Positions 33,706-42,191 of a stretch of DNA of 64,000 nt are shown here, piece by piece; the stretch's first letter is position 1; each line of letters starts with the position of its first letter. The position numbers and the translations under genes are program-made. Source of the DNA: Glycomyces terrestris. Its GTDB lineage: Bacteria > Actinomycetota > Actinomycetes > Mycobacteriales > Micromonosporaceae. Location of the stretch: NCBI RefSeq assembly GCF_003933745.1, contig NZ_RSEB01000001.1, forward strand, positions 1,051,415 through 1,115,414, given 5' to 3'. A model generated the notes under the pieces. It was not told where the DNA came from. It searched no databases and saw only the letters and a list, made by a program, of their open reading frames with translations.

Positions 33706-34449
33706 GTGGCTGAGGTGCTCTACCGAAAACTCGATGAACTGACCGACGACGAGGTCTATGCGGCGTACGCGCCGCCGGAGCCGGACTGGCTGCGGGTGAA
33801 CTTCGTGTCCAGTGCCGACGGCGCGGCGACGCTGGGGGGCGTCTCGGGCTCGCTGTCGGGTGACGCGGACAAGCGGGTGTTCAAGGTGCTGCGCGCGCGG
33901 TGCGACGTGCTGCTGACCGGGGCCGAGACGGTCCGCACCGAGCACTACGGGCCGCTGGTGCTCTCCGAGGAGCGGAAGGCGTGGCGGCGGGCGCAGGGCC
34001 TGCCGGAGGTGCCGGTCATGGCGATCGTGACGCGCACGGCGCGGCTCGATCCCGGGGCGGGAATCTTCACCGAGGCACCGCGGCGGCCGATCGTGGTCTG
34101 CCCGGGGGGTCTGCCGGAGGTGCAGCTGGCGCCGTTCCGCGAGGTGGCCGACGTCATCGGCGTCGGCACCGGCGGGGTGGACTTCGCGGCGGCGGTGGCG
34201 GCGCTGCGCGAGCGGGGCCTGCGGCAGATCCTGTGCGAGGGCGGGCCGCACGTGTTCGGCAGCCTGATCGCGGCGGACCTGGTGGACGAGCTGGACCTGA
34301 CGGTGTCGGCGATGCTGGTCGGCGGCGGTCCGTACCGGATCGCGGAGGGCTTCGAGTCCGAGCATGCGAGGCGGCTTCGCCTGCGACACGTCCTCCAAGC
34401 CGGGGACGACCTGATCCTGCGCTACGTGCGAGGATCGAGCGATGAGTGA
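33706..34449 (+). CDS. RibD C-terminal/dihydrofolate reductase-fold pyrimidine reductase family protein
   Basis: This protein of about 247 residues has the RibD_C fold: VNFVSSADGAATLGGVSG (substrate loop), DVLLTGAETVRTEHYGPL (NADPH region) and ILCEGGPHVFGSLIAADLVDEL. It lacks a deaminase domain, so it may be a stand-alone reductase of riboflavin synthesis or a paralogue with another substrate. TAGGTT at 33694-33699 lies 6 bases before the GTG at 33706, so I prefer this leaderless start over GTG 33700. Its stop overlaps the start of the HerA-like gene by 8 bases, so it heads that operon. Confidence 0.78.
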   Translation: MAEVLYRKLDELTDDEVYAAYAPPEPDWLRVNFVSSADGAATLGGVSGSLSGDADKRVFKVLRARCDVLLTGAETVRTEHYGPLVLSEERKAWRRAQGLPEVPVMAIVTRTARLDPGAGIFTEAPRRPIVVCPGGLPEVQLAPFREVADVIGVGTGGVDFAAAVAALRERGLRQILCEGGPHVFGSLIAADLVDELDLTVSAMLVGGGPYRIAEGFESEHARRLRLRHVLQAGDDLILRYVRGSSDE

Positions 34450-36166
34450 TTCGGTGGGCCGCGTGCTGGGCACGGAGGACGCGACGCCCCTGTCGTTCTG
34501 GGTCGGCGTCGGCCCGGAGGCGTATGCGCAGCTCGACGACGTGCTCACCACGGAGCGGCAGGTCCCCGGGGTGGGCACGGTCCGCATCTCCGGGGTGGTC
34601 ACCTCAGTGCGCAGCCGCCACGAGGGCGCCCAGTTCGACTCGGACGTGTTCGACATCGCCGGGGGCCTGCTCCCGGCGCAGGTGCAGGAGGCCGCCGAGG
34701 TCACGGTGACGCGGGTGGAGCCGGAGGTGTTCGTGCCGCCGCGCCCGGGCGCCGAGGTGCAGCGGGCCGCGGGCGAGGACCGCGACCGGGCCCTGTACTT
34801 CGACGGTATGACCCGTCAAGTGCCCCTTGGGTTCTCGCGTGACGGGCAGCCGGTGTTCCTGAACCCGGACTTCCTCGACGGCACGCGGGGCGCGCACGTG
34901 TCGATCTCGGGCATCTCGGGTGTGGCGACGAAGACGTCGTTCGCGACGTGGATGCTGTACTCCCTGCTGCACTCGGGCGCGCTCGGCGCGGAGGCCGCGA
35001 ACACGAAGGCGCTCATCTTCAACGTCAAGGGCGAGGACCTGCTGCTCCTGGACCACGACAACACGAAGATCGACGAGTCGGTGCGCGACTCGTACCGGCG
35101 CCTGGGCATGGAGCCGGGCGCGTTCAAGTCGGTGGAGGTGCTCGCGCCGCCGCGCGAGGGGGACGCGAACGGGATTCCGGACGTCGCGTGCCGGTCCACG
35201 GGCGTCGACGCGTTCTACTGGACGCTCGCGGAGTTCTGCCAGCTGAACCTGCTGCCGTTCGTGTTCGCGGACGGCGACGACGACCGGCAGCAGTACACGA
35301 TGGTGGTCCACCAGGTCGCGGCCCGGCTGCGCAAGGAGGCCCGCCCCAAGGACAACGGTGCGATCAGCGTCGACGGCCGGCTGCTCACGAGCTACCGGGA
35401 CCTGGTCGACCTCATCTGCGAGCGGCTCGCCGACGACGAGACGCGCACCGAGTGGGCGGGGTCGGCGATCGGCCTGGGCACGGTGAACGCGTTCATCCGG
35501 CGGCTCATCGCCTCCGGGCGCGACATCGGCCGCCTCATCCGCGGCGACCTGCCCCCGCGCGGGGCGGCGCTGTCCTCCGACGCGCAGGTCACCGTCGTCG
35601 ACCTGCACAACCTGCCCGACCGGGCGCAGCGGTTCGTCGTCGGCGTGGTGCTGCGCAGCGAGTTCGAGCGCAAGGAGAAGGCCGGCACGGCCCGGCCGCT
35701 CCAGTTCGTGGTGCTCGACGAGCTGAACAAGTACGCGCCGCGCGAGGGCACCAGCCCGATCAAGGACATCCTGCTCGACATCGCCGAGCGCGGCAGGTCG
35801 CTGGGCGTCATCCTCATCGGCGCCCAGCAGACGGCGTCCGAAGTGGAGCGCCGGATCGCGTCGAACTCGGCGATCCGCGTCGTCGGCCGCCTCGACGCGG
35901 CCGAGGCCACCCGGCCCGAGTACGGGTTCCTCACCCAGGCTCAGCGCATGCGCGTGCTCATGGCGAAGCCGGGCACCATGTTCGTGGCCCAGCCCGAGCT
36001 CCCGGTGCCGCTGGTGGTGAACTTCCCGTTCCCCGCCTGGGCCACCCGCCCCGCCGAGGCCGGCGCCGCCCCCGCGACCGCGAGGCCGGGCCGGTCGGTC
36101 TCGGCCACCGCCAGGGTCGACCCCTTCGACCTCGCCGGAGACGACGAAGACGACATTCCGTTCTAG
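34442..36166 (+). CDS. HerA-type hexameric DNA translocase/ATPase (DUF87)
   Basis: This 574-residue protein has the HerA layout: an N-terminal beta-barrel (about 1-110), then a RecA-like FtsK/HerA ATPase. Walker A reads SGISGVATKTS, in which the usual final glycine before the lysine is threonine. Walker B is LQFVVLDELNKYAP, followed by ILIGAQQTASEVERRI with the arginine-finger region and GRLDAAEATRPEYGFL. HerA works with NurA nuclease and Mre11-Rad50 in DNA end resection in archaea. Here sbcD and sbcC (Mre11 and Rad50 homologues) follow in the same operon and a NurA-like gene lies nearby at 41187, which supports the same role. Confidence 0.85.
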   Translation: MSDSVGRVLGTEDATPLSFWVGVGPEAYAQLDDVLTTERQVPGVGTVRISGVVTSVRSRHEGAQFDSDVFDIAGGLLPAQVQEAAEVTVTRVEPEVFVPPRPGAEVQRAAGEDRDRALYFDGMTRQVPLGFSRDGQPVFLNPDFLDGTRGAHVSISGISGVATKTSFATWMLYSLLHSGALGAEAANTKALIFNVKGEDLLLLDHDNTKIDESVRDSYRRLGMEPGAFKSVEVLAPPREGDANGIPDVACRSTGVDAFYWTLAEFCQLNLLPFVFADGDDDRQQYTMVVHQVAARLRKEARPKDNGAISVDGRLLTSYRDLVDLICERLADDETRTEWAGSAIGLGTVNAFIRRLIASGRDIGRLIRGDLPPRGAALSSDAQVTVVDLHNLPDRAQRFVVGVVLRSEFERKEKAGTARPLQFVVLDELNKYAPREGTSPIKDILLDIAERGRSLGVILIGAQQTASEVERRIASNSAIRVVGRLDAAEATRPEYGFLTQAQRMRVLMAKPGTMFVAQPELPVPLVVNFPFPAWATRPAEAGAAPATARPGRSVSATARVDPFDLAGDDEDDIPF

Positions 36167-36198
36167 CTCGGCGGTGCGCCGCCGAGAAGGGGTACACA

Positions 36199-37353
36199 TT
36201 GCGCATCCTCCACACTTCCGACTGGCACGTGGGCGTCACCCTCAAGGGGCGCCCGCGCCTCGACGAGCAGCGCGCGGTCTTCAAGCAGATCGTCGACGTC
36301 GCCAAGGCCGAAGCCGTGGACCTCGTGATCGTCGCCGGGGACCTGTTCGACACCGCCTCGCCGTCGAGCGAGGCGCAGAAGCTGCTCACCGCCGCGCTGT
36401 CGGCGCTGCGCCGCACCGGCGCCGAGGTCGTCGTCATCGCGGGCAACCACGACAACGGCAAGGCCCTCGACGCCCTGCGCGAATGGGCCCACGCCGCCGG
36501 GATCCACCTGCGCGGCAGCCTCGGCAAGGCCGCCGACCACCTGATCACCGGCGAGACCGCCGGCGGGGAGCGGTGGAAGTGCGCGGCCCTGCCGTTCATC
36601 GCGCAGCGCCACGCCGTGCGCGCCGCCGAGCTGTTCGAGCTCGGCGCGGCCGGCGCCGAGGCGAACTACGCCGACCACCTGCGCCGCCTCGTCGCCGCGC
36701 TCACCCAGGACTTCGGGGCCGACACCGTCAACCTGTTCACCGGGCACCTGACCGTGGTCGGCGGCAGGGTCGGCGGCGGCGAGCGCGAGGTCCACACCGT
36801 GGCCGACTACGCCGTGCCGGCCGCGATCTTCCCGCCCACCACTTCGTATGTGGCCCTTGGGCACCTGCACAAGGGCCAGGCGATCACCGGGCCCTGCCCG
36901 ATCCGCTACTCGGGGGCGCCGCTCGCGGTGGACTTCGGCGAGGAGGACCACACGCCCGGCGTCGCGATCGTCGAGGTCAGCCCGGGCATCCCGGCGAAGG
37001 TCCGGACGGTGCCGCTGACGGAGGCGGTGCCGCTCCAGACCGTGCGCGGCAGCCTCGAACAGCTCGCGAAGGCCGAGCCGGACGAGCGAGCCTGGCTGCG
37101 CGTGTTCGTCACCGAGCCCGCCCGCGCGGGCCTGCGGGCCGAGGTCGCCGACCTGTTCCCGCGCGCCGTCCAGATCCACATCGACCCGGTCATGCGCGTC
37201 GACCGCACCGAGCCGCGCGAGCGGCGCTCGGGGCGCAGCCCCGGGGAGCTGTTCGGCGCGTACCTGAGCGAGAACGGCCACGACGACCCGGCCGTCGCGA
37301 AGCTGTTCTCGCAGCTGTACGAAGACACCCAGACCGTGGCCGAGGAGGCCTGA
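36199..37353 (+). CDS. sbcD: Exonuclease SbcCD subunit D (Mre11-type nuclease)
   Basis: SbcD is the metal-dependent phosphoesterase of the SbcCD complex, which opens hairpins and trims DNA ends. The 384-residue protein shows the full set of motifs: ILHTSDWHVG, VIVAGDLFDTA, VVIAGNHDN, LFTGHLTVVG and YVALGHLHKGQ. The TTG start is fixed by homology, because the His of DWH must be near residue 10, and by AGAAGGGG 7 bases upstream. Its stop and the start of sbcC share one base (TGATG). Confidence 0.95.
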   Translation: MRILHTSDWHVGVTLKGRPRLDEQRAVFKQIVDVAKAEAVDLVIVAGDLFDTASPSSEAQKLLTAALSALRRTGAEVVVIAGNHDNGKALDALREWAHAAGIHLRGSLGKAADHLITGETAGGERWKCAALPFIAQRHAVRAAELFELGAAGAEANYADHLRRLVAALTQDFGADTVNLFTGHLTVVGGRVGGGEREVHTVADYAVPAAIFPPTTSYVALGHLHKGQAITGPCPIRYSGAPLAVDFGEEDHTPGVAIVEVSPGIPAKVRTVPLTEAVPLQTVRGSLEQLAKAEPDERAWLRVFVTEPARAGLRAEVADLFPRAVQIHIDPVMRVDRTEPRERRSGRSPGELFGAYLSENGHDDPAVAKLFSQLYEDTQTVAEEA

Positions 37354-39785
37354 TGCGTCCGATCCGGCTGGACCTCAACGGGTTCGCGTCCTACACGGGC
37401 ACCGAGACGTTCGACTTCACCGACGTCGACTTCTTCGCGCTCACCGGGCCCACCGGGGCCGGGAAGTCGACCGTGCTCGACGCGATGTGCTTCGCGCTGT
37501 ACGGGCGCACGCCGCGGTGGCGGGTGAACACCACGCAGAACGCCATCGCGCCGTCCGCGGTGGAGGGACGGGTGCGGCTGGTGTTCGCCGCGGCCGGCAC
37601 CCACTACGTGGCCACGCGCATCCTGCGCCGCGACCGGAACGGCAAGGTCAAGACGACCACGGCCGCGCTGGAGCAGCTGCCGGACGGCGTGGACCCGGCC
37701 GACGACGAGGCGCTGGTGGAGGGCCTGGGCCGGGCGCTCGCGGGCAGTCCGAGCGAGGTCTCGGCCGCGGCCGAGCGGGTCATCGGGCTGCCGTTCGAGC
37801 AGTTCACCAAGTGCGTGCTCCTCCCCCAGGGCGAGTTCGCGGAGTTCCTCCACGCCTCCCCCGCCGACCGGCGCAAGATCCTGGAGAACCTGCTGGGGCA
37901 CAGCGTCTACCGGCGCGTGCAGCAGCTCGCGGGCGCGAAGCGGGACGCGGCGACGACGGCGATGAAGACCCTGGAGGCGCAGCTCGCGCGGGTCCCGGCC
38001 GTCACGGACGCCGAGATCGCGGGCGCCGCCGAGCGCGTCGAGCAGCTGGAGAAGCTCACCGAGCCGGTGCGCGACAAGGCGAACGCCCTCGACGGGCTGG
38101 CCGCGGCCGTCGACTCGGCCCGCCGCCGCCTGGCCGAGGCCGAGGCGAACCTGGCCTCGCTCACGTACATCAAGCGGCCCGACGGGGTCGCGGACATCGC
38201 CGCGCAGGTCGCGGACGCGGCCGCCGCGGTGGCGTCCAAGGCCGCCGAGGTCGAGGCGACCGAGGCCGAGGACGAGCGGCTGCGCGCCGAGCTCGACGGC
38301 CTCGACCTGGGGCTCATCGAGCGCCAGCTCAAGGCGTGGGCCGAGCTCGCCGAGACGCAATCGAAGCTGAAGACCGGCGAGGAGCTCACCGAGGAGCTGC
38401 GCGACCAGTTCGCGGAGGCGAAGGAGCTGGAGGAGGCCGCCGGCGAGGAGGTCGAGATCCAGCACGCGTCCCTCCACAAGGTCCGGATGGCCGAGCTGGC
38501 CGGGACGCTCCGGGCCGGGCTCGCCGTGGGCGACGAGTGCCCCGTCTGCGACCGGCCGGTGGAGACCGTGCCCTCGCACGACCTCTCGGAGACCATGCAG
38601 CAGGCCGAAGAGGCCTCCCGCACGGCGACGGTGGAGTTCCGGGACGCACAGGCCGCCGTGGTCGCGCTCCAGACGAAGCTGGAGAACTACGAGGAGCGGC
38701 TCACCGAGCTGCGCCTGGCCGAGGGGCGCTTGAAGAAGCGCCTCGAAGGGGTGGACGAGCCCGCCGCGCTCCAGGCGCGGCGCTCGTCCTCCGAGGAGGC
38801 GCGCCAGCAGCTCGCGGGCACCAGCGCCGCGCTCAAGGCCGCGCGGCGGGCGCTGCGCGAGGCCGAGAAGCGCCGCCAGACCGCCGACGAGCGCCAGCAG
38901 CGGGCCTGGAAGGAGTTCCAGCACGCCCGCGACCAGGTGGCCGCCCTCGCGCCGCCGCCGGCCGGAGACGACCTGGCCGCGAGCTGGGAGGCGCTCGTGG
39001 ACTGGGCGAAGTCCTCGCTCGAACGGGCCGCGAGCGAGCGCGAGGCCGCCCGCACCGAGCTGACCGGGCTCGACGGCCGCGCCGGCACGCTCCGCGGCGA
39101 ACTGCGGATGGCCTTGGGCGAGTTCGACATCGACGTGCCCCGCACCGGCACCGGCGGCGACTACGTCGCGAGGCACGCGGCCGCGGTGGAGACCGCGAAG
39201 GCCGCCGCCGCGCGGCTGGCCGAGGCGCGCCGCCATCGCGTGGAGCTGGAGGCGGAGACGCGGAAGTTCGCGCACGAGGCCGAGGTCGCGAAAGCCCTCG
39301 CCTCGCATCTGGAGGCGCGGCGGTTCATGGAGTGGCTGCTGTCGGAGGCGCTCGACGAGCTCGTCGAGGGCGCGACGGTGATGCTCAACCGGATCACGGG
39401 CGGCCAGTACGACCTGATCTACCGCGACCAGGACTTCTGGGTGGTGGACCACCACGACGCCGACATGGCGCGCCCGGCGCGGAGCCTGTCGGGCGGCGAG
39501 ACGTTCGCGGCCTCGCTGTCGCTGGCGCTCGCGCTGAGCGACCAGCTGGCGAGCCTGGCGCGGCACGGGGCGAGCCTGGAGTCGATCATCCTGGACGAGG
39601 GCTTCGGCACGCTCGACCCGGAGACGCTCGACGCCGTGGCGACGACCCTGGAGGCGCTGACGCTCTCGGCCGGGCGCACCGTGGGCCTGGTGACGCACGT
39701 GGCGGAGCTGGCCGAGCGGGTGCCGGTGCGGTTCCGGATCACGAAGGACGCCAAGGGTTCCCACGTGGAGAAGACCTGGTCCTGA
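37353..39785 (+). CDS. sbcC: Exonuclease SbcCD subunit C (Rad50-type ATPase)
   Basis: SbcC is the SMC-like ATPase partner of SbcD. The 810-residue protein has Walker A in LTGPTGAGKSTVLDAMCFAL, long coiled coils, a zinc hook DECPVCDRPVE near the middle (about residue 393), the ABC signature SLSGGETFAASLSL and Walker B SIILDEGFGTLD. It is clearly shorter than E. coli SbcC (about 1048), because the coiled-coil arms are reduced, as in other actinobacteria. It is the last gene of the operon ribD-like/herA/sbcD/sbcC. Confidence 0.95.
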   Translation: MRPIRLDLNGFASYTGTETFDFTDVDFFALTGPTGAGKSTVLDAMCFALYGRTPRWRVNTTQNAIAPSAVEGRVRLVFAAAGTHYVATRILRRDRNGKVKTTTAALEQLPDGVDPADDEALVEGLGRALAGSPSEVSAAAERVIGLPFEQFTKCVLLPQGEFAEFLHASPADRRKILENLLGHSVYRRVQQLAGAKRDAATTAMKTLEAQLARVPAVTDAEIAGAAERVEQLEKLTEPVRDKANALDGLAAAVDSARRRLAEAEANLASLTYIKRPDGVADIAAQVADAAAAVASKAAEVEATEAEDERLRAELDGLDLGLIERQLKAWAELAETQSKLKTGEELTEELRDQFAEAKELEEAAGEEVEIQHASLHKVRMAELAGTLRAGLAVGDECPVCDRPVETVPSHDLSETMQQAEEASRTATVEFRDAQAAVVALQTKLENYEERLTELRLAEGRLKKRLEGVDEPAALQARRSSSEEARQQLAGTSAALKAARRALREAEKRRQTADERQQRAWKEFQHARDQVAALAPPPAGDDLAASWEALVDWAKSSLERAASEREAARTELTGLDGRAGTLRGELRMALGEFDIDVPRTGTGGDYVARHAAAVETAKAAAARLAEARRHRVELEAETRKFAHEAEVAKALASHLEARRFMEWLLSEALDELVEGATVMLNRITGGQYDLIYRDQDFWVVDHHDADMARPARSLSGGETFAASLSLALALSDQLASLARHGASLESIILDEGFGTLDPETLDAVATTLEALTLSAGRTVGLVTHVAELAERVPVRFRITKDAKGSHVEKTWS

Positions 39786-39789
39786 CCGG

Positions 39790-39960
39790 TCGGCCTTCGC
39801 TCGGGGTGACCACGTAGTCGACCGAGCAGGACTCGGCGATCTCCTCGCCGGTGCCCGGCCCCTGGCCCATGAAGTCGTGGGAGCGGGAAGCCGACGACGG
39901 TGAAGCCGCGACCAGGGGCCTGTGGCGTCCCGTCTTCCGGTACGCCGGGGTGTCGCTGAT
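39790..39960 (-). pseudogene. Glutathione peroxidase fragment, frameshifted and truncated
   Basis: Read on the minus strand, one frame gives GRGFTVVGFP and the next frame gives HDFMGQGPGTGEEIAESCSV then DYVVT. Together they match the glutathione peroxidase core, GFxVxGFPxNDFMGQEPGTxEEIAEFCS. The two pieces are joined by 7 bases where 6 are expected, so there is a +1 frameshift exactly at the conserved Pro-Cys/Ser-Asn. The upstream part (SDTPAY) is a weak trace of the earlier TPQY motif. The C-terminal half, with the WNFxKF motif, is gone, and the remnant ends at the sbcC stop codon. No start codon or ribosome site fits. Confidence 0.65.
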
Positions 39961-40256
39961 CGGGCCGGCGTCGCGCCCCGCCGTGCACCCGGTCCGTCCG
40001 ATTTGCACCATACGCACCGCCCCCTACGGGCGGCTCGCGAAGTTGACGCGCCTGCCTGTGAGGACGATCGCAGTGACCCCTCGCGATCCGGCCCCGAACT
40101 GGCCTTCTTCCCGCCCACGCGGAGGAGTAAGTTCGATCCGTTGGCTTCGTTACGGCGCAACGGACGTCATCCGCTCGCGCAATACTGACGCGCGCCTATC
40201 GGTGAATTGTCCCGTTATGTCGCATCCCACATGAGCTCGGTTCACTTGCGGTCAAC

Positions 40257-40270
40257 CTTGAATGTTCAAG
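40257..40270. promoter_or_regulatory. Palindrome before the carbonic anhydrase gene
   Basis: CTTGAA-TG-TTCAAG is a perfect 6-base inverted repeat ending 13 bases before the ATG at 40284. It is a candidate operator or a small leader hairpin. Confidence 0.4.
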
Positions 40271-40283
40271 TACCTCTGAGAAC

Positions 40284-41045
40284 ATGAGCACTTTGCACAT
40301 TCGCGGCGATCGCCGCACGCTGATCACCGGGGCCGGCACCATCGGCCTCGGCGCCACCGCCGCCCTCACCCTCGGCGCCACCCCCGCCGCAGCCGCCCCC
40401 GCGACCGCGCAGACGGCCTCCCTCAACCTCCACGACGCCGACACCGGCGAGGAGGTCTGGGAAGCCCTCCTGGACGGCAACGAGCGCTGGGCCTGCGGCA
40501 GGGCCACCCGCCCCCACACCAGCGTCCGGTGGCGCAAGACCCTCGTCGCGGGCCAGCAGCCCCGCGCCGCGGTGTTCGGCTGCGTCGACTCCCGCGTCTC
40601 CCCCGAACTCGTCTTCGACACCGGCGTCGGCGACATCATGGTCACCCGCACCGCCGGCAACGTCCTCAACCCCCTTGTCGCCGAGTCCGTCTCGTACGGC
40701 CCGGCCGCCCTGGCGTCCCCCCTGCTGGTCGTCCTCGGCCACCAGAAGTGCGGCGCGGTCACCGCCGCCCACGCGGCGCTCTCCGCGGCCGACGAAGGCC
40801 ACGAGCCCGAGGAGCACGAGTACGCGCTCCCCGAGACCGTGGAAGCGCTCCGCGCCGCCTACGAGGCGAGCAAGGGCGCGCCCGGGGACCCGATCGCGGC
40901 GATGACCGAGGCGAACGTCCGCCTCGCCATGGCCGCCCTCGCCGAGCACCCGAACCTCGCCACCCTCGTCGCCGACGGCGAACTGACGATCGTCGGCGCC
41001 GTCTACTCGCTCGAGACCGGTCTCGTCACCGAGATCCAGGAGTAG
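40284..41045 (+). CDS. Exported beta-class carbonic anhydrase
   Basis: This 253-residue enzyme hydrates carbon dioxide. The zinc ligands are in FGCVDSRVSPEL (CxDxR, about residues 99-101) and GHQKCGAV (HxxC). The N-terminus carries a twin-arginine signal (GDRRTLITGAG, then a hydrophobic Ala/Leu stretch ending PAAAAPATA), so the folded zinc enzyme is exported. Beta-class enzymes are usually cytoplasmic, so this is one of the Tat-exported actinobacterial types. The ribosome site is weak (GAGAAC). A hairpin follows the stop codon. It lies between sbcC and the NurA-like gene but has its own control region. Confidence 0.9.
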   Translation: MSTLHIRGDRRTLITGAGTIGLGATAALTLGATPAAAAPATAQTASLNLHDADTGEEVWEALLDGNERWACGRATRPHTSVRWRKTLVAGQQPRAAVFGCVDSRVSPELVFDTGVGDIMVTRTAGNVLNPLVAESVSYGPAALASPLLVVLGHQKCGAVTAAHAALSAADEGHEPEEHEYALPETVEALRAAYEASKGAPGDPIAAMTEANVRLAMAALAEHPNLATLVADGELTIVGAVYSLETGLVTEIQE

Positions 41046-41053
41046 AGCGCACT

Positions 41054-41077
41054 CGGGCCCGTCTCGGGACGGGCCCG
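41054..41077 (+). terminator. Terminator after the carbonic anhydrase
   Basis: A perfect 10-base-pair stem (41054-41063 with 41068-41077) starts 8 bases after the stop codon. Confidence 0.75.
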
Positions 41078-41186
41078 GGGCCCGGGCCGGTCGCCGGGGG
41101 GCGGCCGGCCCGGGCCTCCATGGGCCGCATGCACCTCGACGGCGGGAAGTAGGCTGGGCCGCAATCGACCTGAAAGCAGGTGCGCC

Positions 41187-42104
41187 TTGCAGATCACCGT
41201 CGACGCGTGGGACCCGTCCTTCGCCGACAACCCCGAGTCGCCCTCGCGCGGCAACACGGCGATCGTGGAGCCCGGCGTGGAGCTCGAACCGGCCGACTGG
41301 CGGCCCGTGGACGCGCCCGCGAGCGGGCCGCGCCGCATCGTCGTGGTCGACGGGGTGCGCCGCGTCGACGCGCGGGTGGAGCTGCTGGAGGACGGCGAGC
41401 GCTGGCCGGGCGTGTGCGTCTCCTGGGCCGCCGGCGCGGTCGCCTGCGACCTCGACGGGCACGTGTCCGCGGTCGCCGAGGCGGCCGTGGAGCGGGGCCT
41501 GTTCGCCGCGGTCGACCCCGGCGCCGACTTCGGGCGCTACCCGTTCCGCAAGGTCGAGTCCGCCGACGCGGGCGAGCTCATCGGCGCCGCCCAGGCGGCC
41601 ATGGCCGAGCTGGAGGCGAAGGTGGCGTCCACGGTCGCCATGGACGCGGAGCTGTCGGTCCTCGACGGGCCGCTGCGCGGGCGCGACCGGCTCTCGAACG
41701 CGGTGGGCTACATCAAGAGCCACCAGCGCGCGTATCTGCCGAAGACGCTGAACGCGGTCGTGGAGCAGCTGCGGCCCGGGCAGCGGACCCCGGTGTTCCA
41801 CCTGACGTCGGGCTGGCCGCGCTACACGTGGTACCTGCGCCTGCCGGGCACGTCCTCGCGCGGCTGGGCCGGGATCGCCCGCATCGAGGCCGCGAACGAC
41901 CTGAGCGAGGAGGCCGCGATCGGCCTCGCCGACGCCACGGCCGCGGCCCTGCCGCCGCTGGGCTCGGCCGCGCACAAGGACGCCCGCGCCCCGCAGAACC
42001 TCACCCCGATCGCCGGCCTCGAGCGGCGCCTGAAGCGGATGCTCGGCGACCCGCGGCTGCTGCTGCGCTCGGTCCGCGCCGCCTCGATGGAGACCGGCGC
42101 CTGA
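41187..42104 (+). CDS. NurA-like nuclease, HerA partner
   Basis: This 305-residue protein matches the actinobacterial NurA-domain family. The first active-site motif is RRIVVVDGVRRVDARVEL (about residues 50-67), the second conserved aspartate is in ELSVLDGPLRGR, and VGYIKSHQRAYLP with VFHLTSG and TWYLRLPG complete the RNase H-like fold. NurA is the 5'-3' nuclease that HerA drives in archaeal end resection. A HerA homologue and SbcCD lie 2-7 kb upstream on the same strand. The TTG start is set by homology, with AAAGCAGG as ribosome site and TAGGCT (41150-41155) as -10 box. Confidence 0.78.
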   Translation: MQITVDAWDPSFADNPESPSRGNTAIVEPGVELEPADWRPVDAPASGPRRIVVVDGVRRVDARVELLEDGERWPGVCVSWAAGAVACDLDGHVSAVAEAAVERGLFAAVDPGADFGRYPFRKVESADAGELIGAAQAAMAELEAKVASTVAMDAELSVLDGPLRGRDRLSNAVGYIKSHQRAYLPKTLNAVVEQLRPGQRTPVFHLTSGWPRYTWYLRLPGTSSRGWAGIARIEAANDLSEEAAIGLADATAAALPPLGSAAHKDARAPQNLTPIAGLERRLKRMLGDPRLLLRSVRAASMETGA

Positions 42105-42110
42105 GACGAC

Positions 42111-42144
42111 GGGAGGCCCCGGCGCGAGCGCGCCGGGGCCTCCC
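42111..42144. terminator. Bidirectional hairpin after the NurA-like gene
   Basis: A perfect 14-base-pair stem (42111-42124 with 42131-42144) lies between the convergent NurA-like gene and the secreted lytic protein. Confidence 0.85.
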
Positions 42145-42191
42145 AGGGTCAGCGAACTCCGGGTTCGCACTGGATTCAGATTAGGCGGCCG

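Larger units (their letters stand above)
39786..40283. other. Intergenic region, 498 bases, with a decayed gene
   Basis: No intact gene is seen between sbcC and the carbonic anhydrase. The left third holds the glutathione peroxidase remnant listed separately. The middle (39960-40130) shows no feature I recognise. The right end holds an imperfect CCGTTG/CAACGG pair (40138-40163) and the CTTGAA-TG-TTCAAG palindrome just before the carbonic anhydrase start. Confidence 0.6.

Noticed and set aside
36906-40160. 1,084-codon antisense frame over sbcD and sbcC
   Set aside because: It is a shadow of sbcDC. Only its upstream end (39790-39960) carries a real signal, the glutathione peroxidase remnant, and in a mix of frames.
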